A DNA stretch of 64,000 nt. Source: Rhynochetos jubatus (lineage: Eukaryota > Chordata > Aves > Eurypygiformes > Rhynochetidae). Both the position numbers and the translations under genes were made by a program. The notes under the pieces were generated by a model. It was given only the letters and a program-made list of their open reading frames with translations, was not told where the DNA came from and made no database searches. Numbering within the stretch: the stretch's first letter is position 1; every line of letters begins with the position of its first letter. Of the stretch, positions 36,901 through 47,400 are shown piece after piece. Location of the stretch: NCBI GenBank assembly GCA_027574665.1, contig CM050653.1, forward strand, positions 37,832,118 through 37,896,117. Direction: 5' to 3'.

Positions 36901-39900
36901 TTTGAGATCAGTTCCCACGCGTGGCCTGCGATGTGCAAAATAAAAACTAATGTAGGGCTTTTTTGAAATGGTTTTTCAGGGCTGTTATTCAGCACATCCA
37001 TCCAGCAGGCTTCTCCAGTTTGGGATTATGCATACCACAGGCAGAGGGCGCAGTACCGATTCCATACAATCCTTACGTACTGGCCCTTGACGGCGTTTGT
37101 AACCCTAACGGTTGTTCCTTAGAGTGGTGTGTGTTACATGTTTGCACAGAGGGTATCAAACTAGTATTCGCTGTATTTTATCAAAAAAGAAGTGCCGCGT
37201 TGGGGGTGGGAGTTTTCTAAGGCTTACGGAAAGAGGAAAGGATCAGGTTCTTTTTCCTCCTCAAAGGTTTGGTTTGTTTCTTTTTAAAGGAGTAAACAGA
37301 CTCGTGCTAGGCTTCTGCAGTAGTAAGCGGCAGTTTATTTGTGGTTCAAAGGAATTGTTTTAACCATTTATAAAATGGCTGTTGCCAGGGTCTGGGTAAA
37401 GATCTCTAGCAATTAGGTTTTAAAGGCAGCGGTTGGTAAATTAGCGAGCATGGTTTAAGAGAGAAAAAGACACGTTGTTTCCTTCGTGAACAGGATAAAC
37501 CTTGAAGCTTGTGCATACTTAAAGTAGCCAACAAGGGATCATGTTATAAGGGACTCATCCCCGAACTTAAGATTTGTGTTGTTTCAGGAGTGGATGTCAG
37601 CATGAACACGCATCTCAAAGCAGTGAAAATGACTCTGAAGAACAGAGAACCTGTACAGCTGGAGACGCTGAGTATTCGAGGGAATAACATCCGCTACTTC
37701 ATTCTGCCAGACAGTTTGCCTCTGGATACTTTGCTTGTGGACGTGGAACCGAAAGTCAAATCCAAGAAAAGAGAAGCAGGTTTGTTTGTTTGTGCTTCCC
37801 CAGTCTGTTCCTTCTGCCTGTGTGTGCATTTTAGTACTTTGGATCTGAAGACATCTGATTAATTATTAAATGTTATTAAGTGTCTTAATATCTGCATTTG
37901 GCAGCTAGTCCTTTTGTCTTTGAGCGTTTGATACTGAGCTGGCCAAGTCTGCCTTTCCCACCTTCTTTGCAGCTGCAGAGCTTTCTTTCATGTGAAACTA
38001 CGTGTGTGGCCCTTCATACGTCCGTTTTAAAAACGTAAATGCTGTTAAGCTTGAGTAACTCTTAACCTATGGCAGCCTCAGGGTTGACACCCAAGAGGTT
38101 TGTGTTTCTTCTCCAAACGCCTGCTGCGTTTCCCCAGTTTGTACGGGGCATTTCACAGAGCGCGGTAGGAAAGCCCAGGTCGGCTCCTGGGCCAGGGCTG
38201 AATGCTTCGCTGAAATCACCCGTGGTGGTGGTTAAAAACAAGCTGTCAGGGAATTGATTTGGAGAGACCTGAGAATTTGAGGGAGCCTGGGCTGTATTCC
38301 GATGAGCAGCTCTCCAGCTTTGGCTCCCAGTAGGGTTCCACTCTCTGCTCGTCCTGGAACTTTTTTTTTTCCAAAGGCTGTTGATCAAACCCCGTTTCCC
38401 TAGAAGCCTAACGGTACAGAGAGTGCCTCTGTTTCAGTCCACGCTATTGAAGGCTGGTATCCAATAAACCCCAGAAAATCTGTTGTCTTCAGGCAGCGTG
38501 TCTTTTGCCCAGGGGTTAATCTGTGTGTTTTTAAAGTATTAAGTTGTAAGTGAAAGCTAATGGGGCTTTAAAATAACGTCATACTGTTTCTCCTGGAATG
38601 GGTGCTTCGGTATTCATGTGGTCTTTGATCCATGCCTGTGTTCCGAATTGGTGTGCTTGCTGTATTGACACGTGTAAGGAACCCTTGGGGCGGGGTGTAA
38701 CAAAGTGGGGGGTGGCTGCTGTCTTTGTAGAGAAGAAGGATAAAGCTTCTGAAAGCGTTTTGCTCCTCTCATGCCCGGTAAAAATTATCTGACCGCATGG
38801 CGACATAAATGAGTGGGGTTGGCTTGCTTTCTTCCTGAATCTCACGGTGCCATGTGAACAAGAATGTCGTCGTTTCTTTTTACCTTTGAAGAGAGGAGAG
38901 GAGCTGCGATAGCGCTGTTTACCTCGATTTAATACTCCTTGCATCCTGAGTGCACTGCAGCTCGCTCAGTCTGCAGCTGCGCTGTGCTTCGCCTTAATCT
39001 GTAAATGCCCTTGGGCTTCACCAGCTTGTAAGGTCTGTCCTTGGCAAGTGACCTTGGGCCTGGGTGTGGTGGCACCTAGTGACCGTGAGGATCTACTGAT
39101 GCACGTAGGTGCTACACACCACCAGATGGAACAGAACGGTGGATCCAGCCTGGTTCTGGAACGTGGATGCTGCTGGTGTGCGTCTCTTACCCAGCCACCC
39201 ACTTCCATCTTTGACCCCGTGCTGACAAACTTCCTTGAAACGAACCCCTAATTTCAAAAGTGTCTAGGGTGGCCTTGCAACCTGACGGCTCAGGTAGTGT
39301 TTCTTTAGGAAGAAGGGGTGAAATGACACGTTCCCACCGCATGGATCACATGACTTCCAGGCGTTGCTTGCAGAAGTCTCCCCGTTACCATTAAATGGCA
39401 GTATTTAAAAGTAGGAGCAGACAGCCGAGAGCTTGGTCGGAGAATGACGTCTGGAACTGGCAGAGGCGTCATTGGAAACAGTAGGAGCTGTTTGGGTGGT
39501 GGGATCCTTCCAAAATGCTGCCCGAGAAAGGCTGAGCTTGGGAACCTCACAGCGTGTTAAAACCTGCATTTCCCTTTACCAGGGTACTATAAACCACAGT
39601 GCGAGGCGTGGCCAAAATAAGAATCCTTTTTTACTGGAGGGAATAGTAATAGAAGACTCTTTCCCTTGCATATGCTTTCTCTGATGCCTGAAAAACCGGA
39701 TTTTTATACCAAAAAAAGAGAAAAAGAAGAGGAATCGTAGTTCTGTGTCAGACTTAGCCCAGCGGTTGGGAGCAGCCAACTGTTAAATGCCCTTGTTTTC
39801 TGCAGGGAAGCGAAGGACAGAGGGTAGCCTCTGGAAGTTGCTAACACAAAAGGTGAAAATGCTGCCTGAAACTTAACTTGAGCGTTACCAGACTTCATAT

Positions 39901-40099
39901 CTGACTTACTGCTTCCCTGTGATGAGACGTTGTGTTGGCTGGGGTTGGTACAGAATGTTTTAATGAAAACGAAGGTATTCCTGGGTCTCACTTGCTTTAT
40001 CCTTTCTGTTTCCTCTGCTAAGTTGCTGGGAGAGGCCGTGGGAGAGGCCGTGGGAGAGGCCGAGGTCGTGGAAGAGGAAGAGGAGGCCCAAGACGATAA
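33562..40099 (+). CDS. SNRPD1: Small nuclear ribonucleoprotein Sm D1 (SNRPD1), complete, 4 exons
   Basis: Sm D1 is one of the seven proteins of the Sm ring on U1, U2, U4, U5 and minor-class snRNAs; it pairs with Sm D2. Coding exons 33562-33575, 34289-34365, 37588-37779 and 40023-40099 join in frame to 119 codons plus stop, the human length. The protein starts [20 protein letters not shown]. The Sm1 motif spans about residues 12-45 and the Sm2 motif [10 protein letters not shown] begins at residue 61. The basic tail has nine Gly-Arg pairs (residues 97-114) and ends GGPRR, the target of symmetric arginine dimethylation. All exons are intact and introns are retained, so this is not a processed pseudogene. 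Intron 3 has a weak donor (GTTTGT) and an AAG acceptor. It lies 2.5 kb downstream of SACM1L on the same strand and convergent with SLC6A20. Confidence 0.96.
35305..35862 (-). mobile_element. CR1 LINE fragment, antisense, SNRPD1 intron 2
   Basis: CR1 3' portion in minus orientation, of the same subfamily as the copies at 14381 and 48385 but longer. The 3' end (TCATAGAACCACAGG) is at the low coordinate. The element runs through the TCACTACAGGCCC block into the CTCCAGGCTGAACCAGCCCA and TCGACCTGCTGGCTTCTTTG regions. It is 5'-truncated and non-coding. Confidence 0.93.
40028..40081 (+). repeat. Coding Gly-Arg repeat of Sm D1
   Basis: Nine consecutive Gly-Arg codon pairs in SNRPD1 exon 4. The first part is a 12-base tandem repeat (GGGAGAGGCCGT); the later units diverge through synonymous changes (GGT CGT, GGA AGA). 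Selection on the protein with synonymous drift explains the pattern. Confidence 0.9.
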
Positions 40100-40181
40100 C
40101 TTCTCACCACACCACCGTTACCAAATTCTGGGCAGTTTTGGATATTTTTTTGTACAGGTCTTGTTTATGGTATCCATTTTT

Positions 40182-40187
40182 AATAAA
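40182..40187 (+). terminator. Poly(A) signal of SNRPD1
   Basis: Perfect AATAAA 83 bases after the SNRPD1 stop codon, followed by TGTCTTTCCTTTGTT at about 40204. This gives the short 3' UTR typical of Sm-protein genes. Confidence 0.85.
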
Positions 40188-40439
40188 CCGAGATGTGAAG
40201 AAGCTGTCTTTCCTTTGTTAGGGACGCGTGGGGAGGGAGGCACGGCCCCTTCCTAGAGGCTCTCGCAGACTAAGCGTGTCTTGGCTGGTGTTGGTTTGGT
40301 TGTCACGGTTTCACCCACCCCACCCCCCGGAAGGCTGGACAGTTGCCTCTTGCTTTAGCCCCAGGGCGAGAGGCTGGCGTTGGTTAGGAAGGAATCCCTC
40401 TGAATCCCTCTTTTTGTCAGGCACTTGCCGTCTCCTCAG

Positions 40440-41130
40440 GGTTACACGGTTAAGGCGCTGTGGTGAGAACCCGCGCCCCTGAGCGCGCCTCGGATGTTGT
40501 TCGGCAGAGTGACCTCTTTGAAGTTCATAGATAGAATTTTACTGTTTCCTATGACGCGCGGCTTACAATTTAAACAGGCTGCTTGCTTTATGTAACGTTC
40601 ACGTAGGGAAACGAACCCGCTCGGCGGAACTGCTGGACTGTTACATCTCGTGATTAAAGTATACCTGGATATGAACTCTGTGCAAGCTAATTTGTGGCAC
40701 TTTTGTTTGGCTGGGGGCTCGTAAAGCAGCTTTGTCACGGGTTTCTTCTGGTGTACTTTAGAGTGCATCCCTAGGGAACGCGCCGTACAGCATCGTGCGC
40801 AGTCACGTGCTGGAATTGGAAATTTACTTCCGGAGGCGAGGGAACTGCAGCTCGTGCGCGTCCCGGTATACAAACCGCTCTGCTGGACACAAGCGTAAAA
40901 GCAGCAGTGCTGGCCGCGTGAAAGGGATCGCCACGTTCGCGTCGCCAGACTTCGGCGGTTCCGTCTGTGGTGGACGCGCGGGCGTCGTTTCAGACAGTGC
41001 GCCGAGCGCGGTTTCCGGAACGGCCGGGCTACCTGCGCGTACCATGGCGCGGGAGCGTGCGTGGTTGGTCGCTCGCGTTTCCACGCGGGCAGTGCTACAG
41101 CAGAGCGGAAGAGAATTACCTAACGTGTAA
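40440..41130. promoter_or_regulatory. CpG-rich stretch between convergent gene ends, no assigned gene
   Basis: CpG dinucleotides are frequent through this block and most dense at about 40840-41110, with runs such as GGACGCGCGGGCGTCG. It lies past the SNRPD1 poly(A) signal and downstream of the SLC6A20 stop codon, so neither gene's promoter is expected here. No recognisable protein or RNA gene is seen. It may be a promoter of an unannotated non-coding transcript, a regulatory island, or simply GC-rich 3' UTR of SLC6A20. Confidence 0.5.
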
Positions 41131-41413
41131 CGGGTTGGTACGCTGGTTAATTTGCTAGCTAGCATTTTGTGAGCTGCTCTTCTGGTTTCCCCTCTCGCAG
41201 AGGCCGTTTTAAAGCTTCATCTTGTTACAGAAAAGCTTTTTTCCCCCCCCCAAACCATTATGGAACCTCCTAAGAGCACTTTCTGGTCAATATAGCACCC
41301 ACGATTCTCAACTCTATAAATAGCTGCTACAGATAATGGTTGGCTGCTGTCTTCCAGAAGTGCCTGGTCACTGGCGACGGGGGTAAGGTCTTCCCAGATC
41401 CAGCTGTGGGCGT

Positions 41414-44400
41414 TCACGCAACGGTTGAAACGCCTTCCCTCTTCAGTCTCTTCCTTGCAAAAGTGACCAGTGCCCCCAGGGGTATGCACATGGTGGACGC
41501 GGCCACCAGCAGCCCGATCACCGCCAGAGCGTAGCCGGGGTAGTCCTTCGTCACCAGCCGCCCCTGCGAGGGAGAGAAGAAGCGTTGGATCTGTGGTTTT
41601 CAGCGTCCGGGAGCTGGGTCTGGAGCAAAGCTGCGCGTACGCATCCCAGCAGGACACGCGAGAAGCGCCTGTGGGCTGCGGCAGCCCGCGGCTGTCCTCG
41701 GCGCTTCGCTTTGCCCAACCACAGGCGCTCAAAACGGACGGCAAGAACCGAGCTGCTGACAAAAACACGGGCAAACTCCTGCAAGCCTCGGTAAAGGGCG
41801 GATTTGGGCTGGATTCGTGTTTCTTAATGAGATGCCTCGGCCCTGAGCTCTGTCAGGGCTCTGTGTTCCCATCCCGGAGCCCGTGGGCTCCCGCTGGCAC
41901 CGTCAGCGGGCCTGCTCTGAGTCCCCAGTCGGGGACGGCGTGAGAACGACGTGTGGAGTTTGTTTCTGCGTGCTAGGAATGTTTGCTTCCACAAAGGTTA
42001 GGAAAGCAGCGATTGCTTACGCGATGGCGATTCCTCTGTGGTAAATGCACCGTTCAGCGCTCGCCCAACAGGATTTTGGCCATGAAGACAAATATATATG
42101 GAATTATAGATGCTGTTTATTCCAGCAGCAGCTCAGTTCTCTTAAAATACCACTGATTTTGTTCAAAATACTACACTTTGAAAGTAATTTTTCTGTTAAA
42201 AAACACCCTTTGAAAGATGCTATTTGGGTCTTTACATAAATAAAATTTTACTGTTTGTAGGGGTTGGTTAAGAATCGTGGAGGGGAAAATCGGTGCGTTT
42301 CACAGAACCCTTGCATCGTGGTCACTAGGTCAAGTTTTCCCTGGTTTACCTTCCCACAGACTGCACGGGATGGCCCCGGCTCCAGCCGTGAGCCTGCAGG
42401 AGGCAGTTTGGCGGAAGAGTGGGATGGGAAGGAAGGCTGTGTCGTCGCAGGAATTAAGGAAAGGTCGAGGCCAAAACATACCTGTGTGGCATCCCACGCT
42501 TGGTACTGCAGCGTTCCTGTCAGGATGTAGTCGGTGATGTAAAATATAAATAGGCTTATAATTAGCAAAGGACTGACGAAAGCCCACATGATTTTCCAGT
42601 ACCAGTTTGGCTTGCGTCCAATCATCGTGTGAAGGTCTTTCTCAAACCTGGGTTTTAAAAGGAAAAAAAACCCTTATTTTTGAGATCAGCTGCCCGCGTT
42701 CAATCGATACCTCGATCCATTACCTTGAAGGAACCTCGTGGTTACTTCGCCTGCAGAATTAGATACCCCGAGATGGGTACGGGGAGCACAGTGAACCGGA
42801 AAGGTCCTGAGCAGAGGGGTATTGTCTGAAGAACTGGCTCACCGGGGTCATGTAGCGACTCGGCTGGCTTTGAGGAGGTACTAGTGCTGTGGATGGCACC
42901 TGACATCCCGCAGGAAACCTGGACCTGACTCCAGGGCTTGGAGCTCGCCGGGGCCGTAACACCAAGGCAGGCGCCTCTACGCGTACTGGCTAGCGGCCAG
43001 CAGAGCCGTACCAAAGCCTTGCGGCCAGATGCCCTGAGCACAGACACCCTGCCGTTCAAAACCCGCCCTGACGCTGAACCTTGCTTTTAGCCACGAGGGG
43101 TGGCTCGTCTCTGAAACCAGGCTTGCTGGCACTGTGCGCTCCTGCTGGCTTTCTGTGAGAGGAGGAGCAGGGTTTCGGCACGAGGTGCTCTCGAGCCCGA
43201 TGAGCAGGGTGTACGGCTCACGAGTACTCCCCTGCCCCAGAGACGGTGTCAGCCCAGCCCTGCGCAGCCCTGAACCCGAGGCCCTGGGTAGGGGTCTGCA
43301 GGGCAGGGGAGACCCCATCGCCTTGCTGATACCGCGGCATAAAAGGGTAGGCCGAGGTGGTATGTTTGTTCTTGGCCCTGTGTGTCGTGGCCAGTGGCCA
43401 CTCCGGCTGTCCCAGCGTGAAGAAAGGAGGGTTCGGGTTTTACCTTCTTATGCCGTAGATGTAACACACAGCAATGGTTTCCACCAGCACGATGAGCAGC
43501 AGCGAGAGGGTGGCTGCGTAGTCGTTGAATATGTCGAACCAGTAATTTCCTGCCTCCATGGTGAAGATGAGGCCAATCACACAGTTAACGAAACACACAA
43601 AACCTGCGTGGATAAAACGGGGACCCTGCGTTACACCGGGAAATCTTGTCTCACTTCTTGGGACTACAAAGCTGGTGGGATTTCTACTCATTCCTGTCGG
43701 GGAGCAGCTTTCGCAGAGGAGAAAGAAAGGATTTTTTTCCCTTTGGAAAAGGCCTCTGTGTGTGCGACTACACTGGTGTAGCCTTAAGCTGCTGCTTCTC
43801 AGGGCAGCGCAGTGACGGCACGTCATCCCAGCCGTCCGTAGACACCAGTCTGAAGGAGACGGGAAGCCGCAAACACACAGTCACGATTCCCCTAGTGCCC
43901 TGGGAGCTCCCGAGGGAAAGTGCTGTACAGGCTGGCCAGGATTTCCCAAGGGCAGGCAAACCCTGACTTAATACTTGATGTTCCCTGCTCCTCCATTACC
44001 GCCATGAGGGACCCTCAGCGGCTGGGGGACCCCAAGGCCCCTGCACGCACACGTGTCCTCGCCGCGTGACCCGCGCTGCTTACCGGAGATGACCTCCTTG
44101 GGGAAACGGGCGGCGATGACCCTGCTGTCGGTCAGCGGCGTGAGGATGGCGGCGGTGTTTCCCAGCATGCTGCCGATGCCCAGCATCAGGAGCATGACGA
44201 AGTAGAGCACCGAGTACAGCTGGGGCACCTCCATGTTTTTGATGGCTTCCGAGTAGACTATAAACGCCAGTCCCGTCCCCTGGACAGCCTGCGGCCGAGA
44301 AGGGGGAAGCAGCAAGTTAGGGGCAGCTCCTCAGCTCGGTCAGGGACGTAAGCGCCGTGACAAGGTACACCCACGGTGGGTGTTGGCACAGCGGAGGTAG

Positions 44401-47400
44401 CGGAGATCTTCTCCGGTTTATTCAAACTGCGTGGAAAGTGGCACAGCGCCGCTTGCAGAAACAAACCGTCCCCCCCAAACCTTTGTGACCTGCCCTGTCC
44501 CGCTGCCAGCGCCACCGCCACCTGGCTTAGTTGCTAAGGAGCCAAGCAAGCCCCTTATCGGGCTGAACCAGCGCCCCCCACCCCACCCCGAGGTGTAGAA
44601 CCGAGCCCCACCGCAGCCCCCGGCCGGGCGGCGCCCAGGGACGCGGATGTACCCCTGGGGGGTCGGCGCCGGCGCAGGGCGGCCGCTCACCGTATCCAGC
44701 TCAGCTTCCAAGCTGCAGTTTTTAAGGTGCGGAGATAATTGGGCGTATTCCTGCGGGCGGGCGGCCATGAGGTAGTCCTTCATCTCGCTCAGGTTGTCTG
44801 CCGTTAGAGAGCCTTCCTCCAGGTCGAAAGCGTTCATCAGCAGCAGGATCACCCTGGGAAAAATCACGGGAATTTAGCGGCTTTCAGGCCAAGGTATGAA
44901 ATTGAAGCCGGTTTTATGCCTCCTCCCTTTCTCCATCGGCCCCCACGCAGGGATGCTCGGCCAGCCCCAGGGCTCTGGTCTCCCCCAGGTGGGAGCCGCA
45001 GCACTTCCAGCCTGGCGCTGGGACACGGGTGACCTCGCGCTCATCTCTGCTTCGGAGGGCGCAGCTGCTGCGCCCCCGCTGCTGCTCCCAGTCAGGGATT
45101 TTGGGTGCCAGCCGGCGTCCCTTCCCCTTTGCCCTCCGGTCTCACGTCCGCGCCCTGCCAATTCACAACGAGCCTTTTGGCAACGCGCAGGGCCTGCTGC
45201 TTGGTTTCCTTTGTGATCGGCAGACCCAAAGCTGTAAAAACCCCAGTGAAAGTGTAACTGCTGCGGGCCCTGTGCCAGGGACCCCACGTGAGCTTGCAGC
45301 CTCGGGGCACCATCCCGCAGGCTGCTGCGGCCTCCGGAACATCACGGAGCTCAGATCCCCTTAAAGGGAGAGATCTGAGCATCGCTGCGTTTTATTAATC
45401 AGCCCCCACACCTGCCCCTGGAAGCATGTGCTGGGGCCAGGGCAAGGCACGGCTGTGACTTGCCCAGGCACACTCATCCTCCCGAACTGGCCGGTGCCTG
45501 GAAGCAGCACCCAGGTGTCAAAAAGCAAGCAGCGCTGACCTTCCGCCTCACCCTTCGTCGCTTCAAGTAGCGCCATTAGCGCTATTAGAGCGGTATCAGA
45601 TCTGGTCTCGGGGCAGCGAGCACCGTGTCCTGTTATTTATTTACCTCCCCCAGAACGGCTTGCGGTGGGAACCAAGGGCAATGCCAGGCTCTTACTTGTT
45701 TATACAGCTTTCGTAGTTAAACGTGGCCTTGAAGCCATAGATGGAGAAGGTCACGATGCTGGCAAAGATGGACGTGGTGCTGTTGATGAGCGAGACGATG
45801 ATGGCGTGCCTCTCGCAGTTGTTGCTGGGTTCGTTGTAGCTGGCAAACGCGATGAGGCTGCCGAAGCCCAGGCCCAGCGAGAAGAAGATCTGCGTGGCGG
45901 CGCTGATCCACGTCTTGGGGTTCGACAGCTGCTCCAGCTGCAAAACCGGACGGGCAGAGTGGGAACGTGAAGCTGAACGGTGGCTGCCAGGCACTTCCAG
46001 CCTGCAGGGGTGGGGATGAGGATGGGGCCAGGCCCCTTCGTGCACTCGTTCTAGCTCAGGGGTGTTTTCTGGGCTCAGTCTGAAAGGAAGGTACTACGTT
46101 CTGTTACTGGGCAGGCCTTTTCCTGCAGGAGAAAGCACACAGCTTATGGGCACCGTGGCAGAACAGCTTTCAGCCGCTCCCAGCCAGGGTTTCCAACTCA
46201 CCTACTGCTGCAAAAAATCAATATAGGGAGAAGGAGCACCTTTTAAAAACCTGCGTGTTCAGTAACTAATAAAATTCCATGAAAAATCCAGTATGGTTAT
46301 TTTTTTTCTGTACCTTTGGTGTGAACATGTAGACCAGCCCGTTCACAGCCCCGTGAAGCGTTAATCCTCTGATGAGGTATATGATGAGCACGCAGTACGG
46401 CAGAGAGGCTGTGACATAGACGACCTGGGGGAAGGAGGGGCAACACCTTGGTCCAAAGAATACGTAAGACAGCAAATTGTGCTGTGGTCAGCCTCGCTAC
46501 TTACCTGGTAGTAATCTTTAAAGAACTATTTTCAGGCAAATCTAACTTTACATTTACGTTTCAGGGAAACAAGTTACTGTTAATAATAAAAGGCCTGTGC
46601 TACTCTTGATTGGAAAAACAAGAACAAAATCTACAATATTGGCAGCATGTAGAAACCCAGTTCTGCAGCATTTAGGGGAGCAACACCGGTTGGCAGCTGT
46701 CAAGAGCTCATTAGGCAAATTATGCCTAATGAGCATCACCTTCTCTAGGAGGAAGGCGAGCAGACCTCATCAAAGGTCAAAACCGAACTGGAATGAGACT
46801 ACTTGAATCCAGGTGTGAAAACGACTTCATGTAACCCAGCTGGGGTTGGGGGGAGTTAAATCTTTCAGTTGTCTTCCGTGACAACTCGCCCCCCTGACGA
46901 GACCCTGCCTTCGTGACGCCGTTTCAACACCCCTCGGCCATTTCTGTCTCTCCTTTTCTGCCCCCGAAGCCAGCTGCAGCAAGTTGAAGAGGTTATTCTT
47001 AGTTTACTTGGCTTTCTGCGTCCGGCTAAGACGATTTGGGGATTACAGCCCTCAGCGCGCTGCTTAGCGCAGCCAGCACATTGCTTCACTTCTTCCCTTC
47101 CTCGTAACTTCTGCTGCGAATAAAAAGCGAGGGAGAACGCCCGGCGGACGTCTGGTTTTTAATGTTTCCCTCGCAAAGACGGAGGAAGAGCCGCCTGCTG
47201 CCTGGGCTCCGCTGCGGCAGGCGGCTCTCCGCTCGGCCTGTGGCAGGTGGCTCTCCGCTCGGCCTGCGGCCTGGTTTTGCAGCGGAGGCGGCTGCGTCTA
47301 AAGGACTTCTCGAGGGGTGGGGGTGTGTAACATCGCTCAGCGTTTTGGTTGAGCCTTCTTCGGTGGCAACTTCACGGGGCGGCCGCTTCGGCAGAGATGC

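Noticed and set aside
40575..40665. B-box-like GGTTCGTTTCC on the minus strand in the orphan CpG stretch, considered as a tRNA
   Set aside because: The flanks do not form a T stem, acceptor stem or anticodon arm.
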